A stretch of DNA of 33,178 nucleotides. It comes from Elusimicrobiota bacterium (GTDB lineage: Bacteria; Elusimicrobiota; Elusimicrobia; UBA1565). Positions 24,269 through 31,711 of the stretch are shown here, in pieces. Both the position numbers and the translations under genes were made by a program. Where the stretch lies: the NCBI GenBank assembly GCA_016218495.1, contig JACRDU010000017.1, forward strand, positions 1 to 33,178. Reading direction: 5' to 3'. Each line of letters begins with the position of its first letter. Within the stretch, counting starts at the first letter, position 1. Under the pieces are notes generated by a model that was not told the DNA's origin, ran no database searches, and saw nothing but the letters and a program-made list of their open reading frames with translations.

Positions 24269-25569
24269 GGGAACACGCCGCGCAGGCGCACCGCGGCGCC
24301 CAGGCGCCGCAGGCCCAGCATGAACGCCGCCAGGCGCATGTCCACCTTCTCCTTCTTGTGGATTTCGTAGATCTCGGCGAAGCTGCGGGCCATGATCTCC
24401 TGCAGCTTGGCGTTGATCTCCTTCTCGTTCCAGAAGTAGGCCTGGATGTCCTGCACCCACTCGAAGTAGCTGACCGTCACGCCGCCCGCGTTGGCCAGGA
24501 TGTCGGGGACGACCATGATGCCGCGCTCGCGGAGGATGGCGTCCGCCTCCGTCGACGTCGGGCCGTTGGCGCCCTCGATGATGTACTTCGCCTGGATCTT
24601 CGGGGCGTTGCGCTGGGTTATCTCGTTTTCCATGGCCGCCGGGATGAGGATGTCGCAGACGACCTCGACGAACTTGTCCACCGGCACGGCCTCCGCCTCG
24701 GGATAACCGGCGATGAGCCCGCCGTGCGCCTTCTGCCACTTGATGATGGCCTCGATGTCGAGGCCCTTCTTGTCATAGAGCCCGCCGGAGACGTCGCTGA
24801 CCCCCACGACCTTCACGCCGTGCTCGGAGAAGATCCGGGCCGCGTTCATCCCCACGTTCCCGAAGCCCTGGACGGCCACGGTCTTCTGGCGCAGGTCGAA
24901 CCCCTCCACCTGCGAGAGTTCCCGGGCGATGTAGAAGACGCCCCGCCCGGTCGCCTCGACGCGGCCGCGCGACCCGCCGATCTCGATGGGCTTGCCGGTG
25001 ACGACGCCGGGCGTAGCCTTGCCCACCAGGTGCGAGTAGGTGTCCATGATCCACGACATCGTCTGCGGGTTGGTGTTGACGTCCGGGGCCGGGATGTCCC
25101 GGTCCGGGCCGATGAAGAAGGCGATCTCGGAGGTGAAGCGCCGGGTCATGCGCTGGAGCTCCGCCTGGGACATCTTTCGGGGGTCGCAGATGACGCCGCC
25201 CTTGGCCCCGCCGTAGGGGAGCTCGACGACGGCGCATTTCATCGTCATCCAGAAGGCCAAGGCCTTCACTTCATCGAGAGAGACGGCGTGGTGGTAGCGT
25301 ATGCCGCCCTTGGCCGGGCCGCGGTCGGTGTTGTGGTGGACCCGGTAGCCCTCGAAGACCTTCAGAGAGCCGTCGTCCATCACCACCGGGACCGACACGG
25401 TCAGGATGCGCTTGCAGTGGCGCAGCCTCTCCACCAGGAACTGCTCCATCCCGAGCTTCGCGGCGGCGCGGTCGAGCTGGGCCATAGCCTGGCGCCAGGC
25501 GTTCGCCTCGAGGGCCTCCTTCTGTTCGACGGTCATCGGCTCGGCCTTGATCGGGGTCTTGGTTGTCAC
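24265..25569 (-). CDS. Glu/Leu/Phe/Val-type amino acid dehydrogenase, likely NAD(P)-glutamate dehydrogenase
   Basis: 434 aa from GTG 25569, chosen for the perfect AGGAGG (25574-25579) 4 nt upstream. It reversibly deaminates glutamate to 2-oxoglutarate and ammonia. Motifs: EGYRVHHNTDRGPAKGGIRYH (73-93) with substrate-binding Lys87, LPYGGAKGGV (117-126) with catalytic Lys123, APDVNT (161-166) with Asp163, GRGVFYIARE, VAVQGFGNVG (231-240) Rossmann loop, EGANGPTST and the DILANAGGVTVSYFEWVQ C-terminal block. Length and motifs fit the hexameric GDH group. Its stop overlaps the kinase start, and the CoA-binding gene lies 14 nt upstream, giving a three-gene operon. Confidence 0.94.
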   Translation of the reverse strand: MTTKTPIKAEPMTVEQKEALEANAWRQAMAQLDRAAAKLGMEQFLVERLRHCKRILTVSVPVVMDDGSLKVFEGYRVHHNTDRGPAKGGIRYHHAVSLDEVKALAFWMTMKCAVVELPYGGAKGGVICDPRKMSQAELQRMTRRFTSEIAFFIGPDRDIPAPDVNTNPQTMSWIMDTYSHLVGKATPGVVTGKPIEIGGSRGRVEATGRGVFYIARELSQVEGFDLRQKTVAVQGFGNVGMNAARIFSEHGVKVVGVSDVSGGLYDKKGLDIEAIIKWQKAHGGLIAGYPEAEAVPVDKFVEVVCDILIPAAMENEITQRNAPKIQAKYIIEGANGPTSTEADAILRERGIMVVPDILANAGGVTVSYFEWVQDIQAYFWNEKEINAKLQEIMARSFAEIYEIHKKEKVDMRLAAFMLGLRRLGAAVRLRGVFP

Positions 25570-25573
25570 GGAT

Positions 25574-25579
25574 CCTCCT
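25574..25579 (-). promoter_or_regulatory. Shine-Dalgarno sequence fixing the GDH GTG start
   Basis: AGGAGG on the minus strand, 4 nt before GTG 25569. It selects the GTG over in-frame starts further upstream, which would run into the CoA-binding gene. Confidence 0.8.
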
Positions 25580-25583
25580 GGCT

Positions 25584-25988
25584 CTATCGTCCGAATCGGC
25601 TCAGATGCTGGCGCATGATGCAGTCGTCGGCCACCACGGTCAGGCCGTTCCGCCGGGCCTCCGCCTCGGCCTCGGGGACCCGGAGGCCGTCCTGCAGCCA
25701 TACGCCCTTCGCCCCCACCTTCACGGCGGCGTGCACCACGGCGGCCGCCTCATCTGAGCGGCGAAAGACGTTGACGACCTCTATGGGCTCGGGGACCGAG
25801 GCCAGGTCGGGGTAGCATTTCTCGCCCAGCACCTCGGCGCAGTTGGGGTTGACCGGGATGACGCGGTACCCGACCTCTATGAGGTAGCGCGCGATCTGGT
25901 TCGAGGGCCGCTTGGGGTCGGGCGAGCAGCCGACCACCGCTACGGTCCTCATCTTGAGCAGACGTTCTATATCGTCGGAAACAGACAT
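25584..25988 (-). CDS. CoA-binding domain protein (YccU/COG1832 type)
   Basis: 134 aa from ATG 25988. A small Rossmann-fold protein of the CoA_binding_2 family: VAVVGCSPDPKRPSNQIARYLIEVGYRVIPVNPN is the diagnostic opening, followed by YPDLASVPEPIEVVNVFRR, GAKGVWLQDG and a DDCIMRQHL end. CoA binding by this family is established, but the cellular role is not. It is the first gene of the operon with GDH and glycerate kinase, 14 nt before the GDH start. The promoter region just upstream contains an inverted repeat. Confidence 0.92.
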   Translation of the reverse strand: MSVSDDIERLLKMRTVAVVGCSPDPKRPSNQIARYLIEVGYRVIPVNPNCAEVLGEKCYPDLASVPEPIEVVNVFRRSDEAAAVVHAAVKVGAKGVWLQDGLRVPEAEAEARRNGLTVVADDCIMRQHLSRFGR

Positions 25989-26009
25989 GGCGGCGGAATG
26001 GCGCTCCCT

Positions 26010-26025
26010 GAATATAGCAATATTC
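26010..26025 (-). promoter_or_regulatory. Inverted repeat with -10-like box upstream of the CoA-binding gene
   Basis: GAATAT-N4-ATATTC with perfect 6-bp arms lies in the AT-rich core of the 59-bp gap between the operon start (25988) and the next stop (26048). On the minus strand it includes TATATT, a -10-like hexamer about 22 nt from the ATG. It may be both promoter and operator. Confidence 0.45.
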
Positions 26026-26047
26026 TTGCCGGGGGCCGCGACGGGGC

Positions 26048-28702
26048 CTATTGGCTGTTGGCGTGGTCGACGGCCTGCTTGGCGGTACGGAATTCCGTCC
26101 CCCAATAGGCCGCGACCCCGAGGCAGCGTTCGAAGCGCTTCCCGGCGGTCTTGCTGAAGAGCCCGATATAGCCCGACTTGCCGTCCGTGGAGATGAAAGG
26201 CCCGGCCAGCAGTTCGCTCTCGTCGGGCATCGGCCCGGCAAGGTCGATCCCCGAATAGGTGACGGCACCGGCCGGCGGCAGCGCCACGCGCTGCTTGGTC
26301 GAGGAGTCGAACGCCAGGACCAGCGGCATCTGCCGGGGCTTTCCCCCCGCGCTCTTGACCGTGTAGGCCAGGTAGTAGAGGTCGGCCCCGTCCTTCTTAA
26401 CGGTATAGAGAGCGGCGCCGTGTTCTCCCGGGGAAGCGCCCACCCGGCCGACCTTCTGGCGGTCCTTCGCCAGCTCGCGCTCGTCGGGGAACCCCACGGA
26501 GATGGAAGTCCCCCCGCCGTTCGCGCCCGCCGGGTCGAGGGTGTAGCCGGAGCCCACTCCCGGGGCGGCGGATTTTCCCGGCTCGGAGAGCGTGGGCCAG
26601 ATGGTCTGCTCGACCTTCTCCCCGCTGGGGAGGGTGAAGTAGACCTTTATGGGCTCCGTCTTGCCCCCCATGGGACCTTCCACGACGATGGGAGCGCCGC
26701 CCTGCTTGGCGCGCGCCGCGGTGAGCCGGTCGATGATGGTCTGGGCGTCCGCGGCCGAGTAGTTCGCCGCCGCCAGCGCGAGGCGGAGCACCGCGGGGTT
26801 CTGGACGTTGGTGAAGCCCTTGCCTTCGGCGAAGCTGCCGACCTTCCCGACGGCCTCCACAACCCCGCGCGCCGTGGCGACTTCGAGGTCGACCCACTCC
26901 TTGCCCTTGTTCGTCTGGGTCTCGAGGAAGCGCCCTTCCCGGATGTCCTCTCCGGTCACGCTGGAGGGCGGCTGCGCTTCGGCGCCGAAATACGGCAGGA
27001 AGCCGATGGAATCGATGCGGTTGTCCACGACCAGCAGCACGCGCTGGTCGCGCTTGGCCTCGTTGGGGTTCTCCAGGAAGCGGATGCGCGACTTGGCCGC
27101 CCCGGCCAGCAGGGAGTTCAGCCGTTCCGCCAGCGGGCCGTTCGGGACGTATTTCCGGCCGTCCGCCAGCGACAGGCCTTCGGGAGGCACCTGCTGGCCC
27201 GGCGTCCCGGTCGGCCCGCCGGTCCCCGGCTGGGGCGGAGGCTGGCCTTTCTCGATGACGTACTGGCCGTCCTTGAGCACGGCGTCCCACCACTGGCCGT
27301 TCTGGTCCTGGCCGAGGGAGGCACGGGGCGCGGCCACGTCCTGGGCGCCCTCGCGGCGTATGACCGTGGCCACCATGCCGGGACGGATGCCGCGCACCCC
27401 CATGAACCCGGAACCCGCCAGGTCGAGGGTCTTGAAGTCGAAGGTCTGGGGGTCCACCTCGTCGCGTCCGGTCTTGGGGTCGGCGGCGAAGACCTTATCG
27501 AGCTGGTCCTTGGGCCAGTAGGAGAACTGCCCGTAGCCCACGAACTTGGCCGCCTCGCCCTGCCCCTCCAGCTGCGAATAGGTCTCAGGGGCGACATAGT
27601 ACTCCCGGCCGCCGATCTCCACCACGCGACCGTAGCTGAAGACCCGGGCGGCGCGGTAGGCATAGAGCTGGGACACGGTCATAGGAGGCTCGCGCTCGGC
27701 CTTGAGGTTCAGGAACGGGCCGCTGCCGCCCTCCATCGAGATGGCGTGGTCGTCGCCGTTGGCGGTGAGCTTGAGGGAGAAGGAGACTCCCCCGATGGTC
27801 ACCGGCACCCCGGCCTGGAGCTTGTCGATGTCCGAGCGCAGGGAGAAGGTGGCCCCATGGGGAGCGGCCCGGTTGTTGATGTTGACGACATGGACGACGT
27901 CCTCCAGCGTGCCGTCGGGCATCCGGCGCGAGGAGATGGACAACGAGACCGTGTTGCCGGCCCCGTCCTGGTAGACATGGCGGTCGCCGGGCACGCCGTA
28001 GGCCTGGGCCCCGTCGAAGCCCACCGAGGCCAGCACATCGCCCGGCGCCCCGGACTTGCGCTCCTTCTCGGCGGCCTTGCGCGACGCGTCGGGAGCCTTG
28101 CCGGGGGCGGTCTTCTCCGGCTCGGCGGGGTCCTTCTCCTTGACCTTGTCGGGGGCCAGGATGGCGAGGACCTTGTCCGCGTCGAGGCCTTTGAGGAAGT
28201 CCTTCAGAGTCAGCTCCGCGTTCGCCTTCTTCGCCTCGGCGTAGGCTTCGAGCAGGCGCTTGCGCTGGGCCTCTCCGCCGGGGCCGCCCTGCGCCGCGTT
28301 CCACAGGAGCTCACGGACGGCGGGATTCCCCTTCATGGCCTGGTTGGCGCCGTTGCCGTCCTTGCCGCGGCTGTCCGCGAAGAGGTTCTTGAGCTCGCGT
28401 TCCGCGTCGCTGGAGACATCGCGCTTGTCCACGGTCGACTTCATCCAGACGCGCGCCTTGAAGTCGTGATAATAGCGCTGGTCGTCGGTCTTGAGCGTGG
28501 CCACGAAGGCCGGGTCGAAGACCTGGGCTCCGGTGAGCAGCTCCATCTTGCCCTCGGGGGCCTTGGCCTTGAGCCCCTCCCAATACGCGTCGATGGCCGC
28601 GCGGTTGGCCCGGGACTCGTCGGGCGTTTCGGCCCGGGCGGGCACCCCGGGGAAAAGCAGGCTCAAGGCCATCACGGCACGCAGGCAGCGGGGTGCGCTC
28701 AC
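26048..28702 (-). CDS. Secreted protein of unknown family, tandem paralogue A
   Basis: 884 aa from GTG 28702, which overlaps the previous stop (GTGA). A signal peptide (about 1-24, ending PARA before ETPD) predicts export. An N-terminal helical part (to about 185) shares AYAEAKKA and LTLKDFLKGLD with paralogue B. A charged Lys/Glu/Pro linker (about 186-220) precedes a core (221-486) of beta character with GDVLASVGFDGAQAYG, HVVNINNRAAP, SQLYAYRAARV and FVGYGQFSYWPKD. After a Pro/Gly linker there is an insertion absent from B (about 500-700). The tail holds a GKSGYIGLF strand block and TEFRTAKQAVD. One late Cys (ERCLGVA) is present. No enzyme motif is recognised. It probably works with paralogue B at the cell surface or periplasm. 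Confidence 0.82.
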   Translation of the reverse strand: MSAPRCLRAVMALSLLFPGVPARAETPDESRANRAAIDAYWEGLKAKAPEGKMELLTGAQVFDPAFVATLKTDDQRYYHDFKARVWMKSTVDKRDVSSDAERELKNLFADSRGKDGNGANQAMKGNPAVRELLWNAAQGGPGGEAQRKRLLEAYAEAKKANAELTLKDFLKGLDADKVLAILAPDKVKEKDPAEPEKTAPGKAPDASRKAAEKERKSGAPGDVLASVGFDGAQAYGVPGDRHVYQDGAGNTVSLSISSRRMPDGTLEDVVHVVNINNRAAPHGATFSLRSDIDKLQAGVPVTIGGVSFSLKLTANGDDHAISMEGGSGPFLNLKAEREPPMTVSQLYAYRAARVFSYGRVVEIGGREYYVAPETYSQLEGQGEAAKFVGYGQFSYWPKDQLDKVFAADPKTGRDEVDPQTFDFKTLDLAGSGFMGVRGIRPGMVATVIRREGAQDVAAPRASLGQDQNGQWWDAVLKDGQYVIEKGQPPPQPGTGGPTGTPGQQVPPEGLSLADGRKYVPNGPLAERLNSLLAGAAKSRIRFLENPNEAKRDQRVLLVVDNRIDSIGFLPYFGAEAQPPSSVTGEDIREGRFLETQTNKGKEWVDLEVATARGVVEAVGKVGSFAEGKGFTNVQNPAVLRLALAAANYSAADAQTIIDRLTAARAKQGGAPIVVEGPMGGKTEPIKVYFTLPSGEKVEQTIWPTLSEPGKSAAPGVGSGYTLDPAGANGGGTSISVGFPDERELAKDRQKVGRVGASPGEHGAALYTVKKDGADLYYLAYTVKSAGGKPRQMPLVLAFDSSTKQRVALPPAGAVTYSGIDLAGPMPDESELLAGPFISTDGKSGYIGLFSKTAGKRFERCLGVAAYWGTEFRTAKQAVDHANSQ
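27245..28042 (-). repeat. Core module of paralogue A, duplicated at 29275-30072
   Basis: The encoded residues 221-486 match the core of paralogue B at roughly four residues in five by eye, and many stretches match at DNA level too. It is a direct repeat of about 800 bp, and homologous recombination between the copies could fuse or delete the genes. Confidence 0.75.
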
Positions 28703-30726
28703 GGGGTCCCTCCGGCCTTGAGGTAGTCGAGCCCCTCGGTGGGGTGCTCACGGTGGTAGTCGAAGGCGGCCTGCGGGGTGGCGAACTTGTCGCCCCATAT
28801 GACCGGGATTCCGATGGGGACGTACTTGTCGGTCTCCAGGCTGGCCCGGGTCTCGAACACCATGTACCCGGATTTACCGCCGTCGAAGACATGCACCATC
28901 GAGCTCAGCACCGGCCCGATGGGGACGTCGGTGACGAACGGCGCCGGCCTGAGCTGGGCCTGGGGCAGCGGCGGACGGTTGGGGACGCCGGGCTTGAGGG
29001 CGAAAGCCTCCTGGGGGCCGGAGGTCCAGATGGTGCCGGCGGCGTCCTTGAAGCTGGAGCGGATGTAGATGACGTCCCCCGCTTGGCCGACATAGGCCGC
29101 CACGCCGGGGGTCCCGCCCTGCGGGACGGGGAAGCCGGGCGCCGGGACGAGCGGCTCGTTGCGGCGGTTCATCACGGCGGCCCAATCGGACGGGACGCCT
29201 TGGCCGAAGCGGCCCAGGCGCCGCTCTTCCTCGGGCGGCGTGGGGAAGCCCGGAGAGCCGGGCTTGGGCTCGGTCCCCTGCTCCACGGCGTACTGCCCGT
29301 CCTTGAGCACGGCGTCCCACCAGCGCCCCTGGGAGTCCTTGCCCATGGAGACGCGCGGATAGGCGATGTCCTGCGCGCCCTCCCGGCGGATGACGGTGGC
29401 CGTCAGCTCGGGACGGATGTCGCGGGGCCCCATGAAGCCGGCGCCCTTGAAGTCCAGGGCCTTGAGGTCCACGGTCTGCGGGTCGACCTCGTCGCGCCCC
29501 TTCGCGGGGTCGGCGGCGAAGACCTTGTCCAGCCTGTCCTTGGGCCAGTAGGTGAACTGCCCGTAGCCGACGAACTTGGCCGACTCCGGCGCCCCCTCGA
29601 GCGCGGAATAGGTCTCCGGGGACACATAGTATTCCTTGCCCCCGATCTCGACGACGCGGCCATAGCTGTAGACCCGCGCGGCGCGGTAGGCGTAGAGCTC
29701 GGAGAGGCTCATCGGCGCCTCACGGGGCTCCTTGAGGTTCGTGAAGGGCCCCTTCTCCCCTTGCATCGAGATGGAATGGTCGTCGCCGTTGGCCGAGAGC
29801 TTCAGCGTGAGGGACACCCCCCCGATGGAGACCGGCACGCCGGCCTGCAGCTTGTCGAAATCGCCGCGCAGGGAGAAGGTGGCGCCTTGGGGCGCGGCCC
29901 GGTTGTTGATGTTGACGACGTGGATGACGTCCTCGAAGGTGCCGTCGGGCATGCGCCGGGTGGTCACGGAGAGGGAAATGGTGTTCCCCGCCGCGTCCTG
30001 GTAGACATGGCGGTCTCCGGGGATGCCGTAGGCCTGTGCCCCGTCGAAGCCCACCGAGGCGAGGACGTCGCCGGCGACCTTGCCCGCCTGGTCCCCGGCC
30101 TTGGGCGCCCCCGCCTTGGGCTTGCCTGAAGGTTCGGCCTTGTCCTTGTCCTTCTCCGTGACCTTGTCGCCCATGAGGATGGCCGTCACGGCCTTGGTGT
30201 CGAGGCCCTTGAGGTAGTCCTTCAGGGTCAGGCCCGCCCCGGCCTTCTTGGCTTCAGCGTACCCGTCGAGCAGGCGCTTGAGCTGGGCGTCGCCCCCCGG
30301 ACGCCCGGCCTCCCACATGAGATTGCGCAGTTGGGGGTTGTCCTTGAGCAGGTCGCGCATGGCGCCGTCTTGCCCTTTGAGAAGAGTCTGGAACTCGGAG
30401 TATTCGGGGTGGGTGAACTGCCGCTCCTTGTCCCAGTTGCGCAGGGTGGTGACGGTGCGGTTGAAGAAGGGGACGAGGCTGCCCTTCTCGCCGTACCCTA
30501 CGATGCGGTTCGGGTTAGACGGGTCGAAGAGGGTGGGGGCGAACATGGCCTCGGCCGGAATCTTCTCGACTCCGCCGTACTTCTCGACCAACTCGGCCCA
30601 ATGCTTGCTGTAGCGCACGCCCTCGCGCGTCGGCTCCGGGGGAGCGTCCTCGGCATATGAAGGGAGCAGCGGAGCGACGACGAGCGACAGCGCCAGGAAG
30701 GCGCGAAACAGCCCGGTCGGCGGCAT
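28699..30726 (-). CDS. Secreted protein of unknown family, tandem paralogue B
   Basis: 675 aa from ATG 30726, chosen because a signal peptide starts there (MPPTGLFRAFLALSLVVAPLLPSYA) and a TACTAT box lies 6 nt upstream; an ATG at 30816 is in frame but would bury the signal. Helical N-terminal part (about 35-190), charged linker with KDKDKAEPSGKPKAGAPKAG, then the core (219-484) shared with paralogue A. The C-terminal third differs: it is Pro-rich, with a beta segment (AGDVIYIRSSFKD) and a GKSGYMVFETRASL block that resembles the tail of A. It has no cysteine that I can see in the mature part. It is the first gene of the pair, and its stop overlaps the GTG of A. Confidence 0.82.
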   Translation of the reverse strand: MPPTGLFRAFLALSLVVAPLLPSYAEDAPPEPTREGVRYSKHWAELVEKYGGVEKIPAEAMFAPTLFDPSNPNRIVGYGEKGSLVPFFNRTVTTLRNWDKERQFTHPEYSEFQTLLKGQDGAMRDLLKDNPQLRNLMWEAGRPGGDAQLKRLLDGYAEAKKAGAGLTLKDYLKGLDTKAVTAILMGDKVTEKDKDKAEPSGKPKAGAPKAGDQAGKVAGDVLASVGFDGAQAYGIPGDRHVYQDAAGNTISLSVTTRRMPDGTFEDVIHVVNINNRAAPQGATFSLRGDFDKLQAGVPVSIGGVSLTLKLSANGDDHSISMQGEKGPFTNLKEPREAPMSLSELYAYRAARVYSYGRVVEIGGKEYYVSPETYSALEGAPESAKFVGYGQFTYWPKDRLDKVFAADPAKGRDEVDPQTVDLKALDFKGAGFMGPRDIRPELTATVIRREGAQDIAYPRVSMGKDSQGRWWDAVLKDGQYAVEQGTEPKPGSPGFPTPPEEERRLGRFGQGVPSDWAAVMNRRNEPLVPAPGFPVPQGGTPGVAAYVGQAGDVIYIRSSFKDAAGTIWTSGPQEAFALKPGVPNRPPLPQAQLRPAPFVTDVPIGPVLSSMVHVFDGGKSGYMVFETRASLETDKYVPIGIPVIWGDKFATPQAAFDYHREHPTEGLDYLKAGGTP
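29275..30072 (-). repeat. Core module of paralogue B, duplicated at 27245-28042
   Basis: The second copy of the 800-bp direct repeat described for paralogue A. The flanking helical regions and extreme C-termini are also related but much more diverged, so the conserved core is under stronger constraint or was homogenised. Confidence 0.75.
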
Positions 30727-30732
30727 AACCGG

Positions 30733-30738
30733 ATAGTA
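30733..30738 (-). promoter_or_regulatory. Weak -10 box for the tandem paralogue operon
   Basis: TACTAT lies 6 nt before ATG 30726, the spacing seen at dapB and other leaderless-type starts. A second CTACTAT(AAG) copy lies about 18 nt further upstream and could serve instead. Confidence 0.35.
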
Positions 30739-30857
30739 GCCGGATTCCTTATAGTAGTCCAGCGGCCTAGGTCCCTTGGCCCCCTGGGCCCTGGGTCCTA
30801 TGATGTTTTCCGGCAAGGGCGACGACAGTCTTTGAGAACGGCGGGATCGAATGCGCC

Positions 30858-31064
30858 TTATTGCCAGGCTGTCGGCACAATCCCAGCTTGGCGCAGGAGT
30901 TCTCTCAAGAGCGGCACTCCGATGTCTTTCGCGTGCGGGTTGGGAATGCGGAGCTTGAGCGTACCCTTCACCATGAAGGAATGCTTCCCGCCCCCAAAAG
31001 GCCCGGTAAATCCGAACTCTCGCAGCTTCGCAATGAGTTCCCTGCGGCTGACCGGGTTAAGCAC
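30858..31064 (-). CDS. hicA: HicA-type mRNA interferase toxin
   Basis: 68 aa from GTG 31064. Type II toxin with a double-stranded RNA-binding fold that cleaves mRNA. Family signature: VSRRELIAKLREFGF, GGGKHSFMVKG with the catalytic His (residue 28), IPNPHAKDIG and LLRELLRQAGI. It overlaps the end of hicB by 8 nt, so the two are co-translated. Here the antitoxin gene comes first, the reverse of the commonest hicAB order. The operon looks intact. Confidence 0.9.
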   Translation of the reverse strand: MLNPVSRRELIAKLREFGFTGPFGGGKHSFMVKGTLKLRIPNPHAKDIGVPLLRELLRQAGIVPTAWQ

Positions 31065-31305
31065 CGACGGCGTGGGGGATGCGCAGCGACTTTCCCTTCA
31101 CTCGCGGAAGAGCATCCCCATCGCGAAGTTTCAGGAGAATCCACTCTTCGAGGACTTCCTGCAGCTCGGTGCGGCAGCGGTCGAGGGACCGATTCTGAGC
31201 CCAGACACCCTGGAACCCGGGAATCTCAGCGTAAATGGTGCCGTCTTCGAGAAGACGGTATTTGCTCGACGCCAGCGCGGCCGCTATGTACCCTGAAAGA
31301 GTCAC
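31057..31305 (-). CDS. hicB: HicB-like antitoxin
   Basis: 82 aa from GTG 31305; TTG 31311 would add MEV. The degenerate RNase-H-like HicB fold is recognised by YRLLEDGTIYAEIPGFQGVWAQ, then SLDRCRTELQEVLEEWILLKLRDGDALP. No C-terminal ribbon-helix-helix or HTH DNA-binding domain is present, so autoregulation would need HicA or another protein. I prefer the GTG because a TATACT box lies exactly 6 nt before it. It neutralises the following HicA. Confidence 0.85.
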   Translation of the reverse strand: MTLSGYIAAALASSKYRLLEDGTIYAEIPGFQGVWAQNRSLDRCRTELQEVLEEWILLKLRDGDALPRVKGKSLRIPHAVGA

Positions 31306-31311
31306 TTCCAA

Positions 31312-31317
31312 AGTATA
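31312..31317 (-). promoter_or_regulatory. hicBA -10 box
   Basis: TATACT on the minus strand ends 6 nt before GTG 31305. The spacing matches dapB, the AAA_14 ATPase and the 31433 gene, supporting leaderless initiation. It lies in the 120-bp gap divergent from 31433. Confidence 0.5.
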
Positions 31318-31420
31318 TCCGGTCCAGCCCGGTTTCGCCAGGGGGCTATCGTCCGCCGAGGAACCTGCGGCATGAACTCAGCGTAATTTTGCAGAATCAC
31401 TTTCCATTCGACTTTCCGTA

Positions 31421-31426
31421 TATAAT
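31421..31426 (+). promoter_or_regulatory. -10 box of the small membrane protein gene
   Basis: A perfect TATAAT, itself preceded by GTA, ends 6 nt before GTG 31433. No canonical -35 is visible 16-18 nt upstream (CACTTT region). The transcript would start at the start codon. Confidence 0.6.
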
Positions 31427-31432
31427 CAGGGC

Positions 31433-31708
31433 GTGCAGCATTCCGACAAACATGCCGGCCCGCGGCGCGTCGCCTTCGCCGCCCTGCTCTTCTTCGCGGC
31501 CGTCATCCTCTTCTTCCTTTGGCCGAAACTCTCGTTCATGGGCGGGCGGAAGGCACAGCCCTGGTCCGTCCCGGCCGTGGAGGCCGTCACGCCCGGCGGC
31601 GACACGGGGCTGCCCACCGCCAAGGTGCGCATGAAGGTCAAGCGCATCGAGCCCCGGAAATACAGACGGGAGGGGTCGGAACTCCCCCCTCCCGTCGTAC
31701 GGCGCTAG
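31433..31708 (+). CDS. Small single-pass membrane protein, unknown function
   Basis: 91 aa from GTG 31433. A basic N-terminus (MQHSDKHAGPRR) and one hydrophobic helix (about 13-31, AFAALLFFAAVILFFLWP) predict N-in/C-out topology. The soluble tail carries LPTAKVRMKVKRIEPRKYRREG and ends PPPVVRR, so it is strongly basic. I recognise no domain. It converges with the coiled-coil gene, the stops only 3 nt apart. The perfect -10 box and leaderless spacing support a real gene. Confidence 0.65.
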   Translation: MQHSDKHAGPRRVAFAALLFFAAVILFFLWPKLSFMGGRKAQPWSVPAVEAVTPGGDTGLPTAKVRMKVKRIEPRKYRREGSELPPPVVRR

Positions 31709-31711
31709 ACG

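Noticed and set aside
26051-28726. Plus-strand open frame of 891 codons opposite tandem paralogue A
   Set aside because: Shadow frame. The minus-strand gene has a signal peptide, a paralogue and overlapping start/stop context.
30838-30860. Another T-arm-like motif (ATTCGATCCCGCC on the minus strand) at the hicA 3' end
   Set aside because: The matching stem half is absent and no cloverleaf forms. It shares only the common TTCGA core with the tRNAs, so no att site is claimed.
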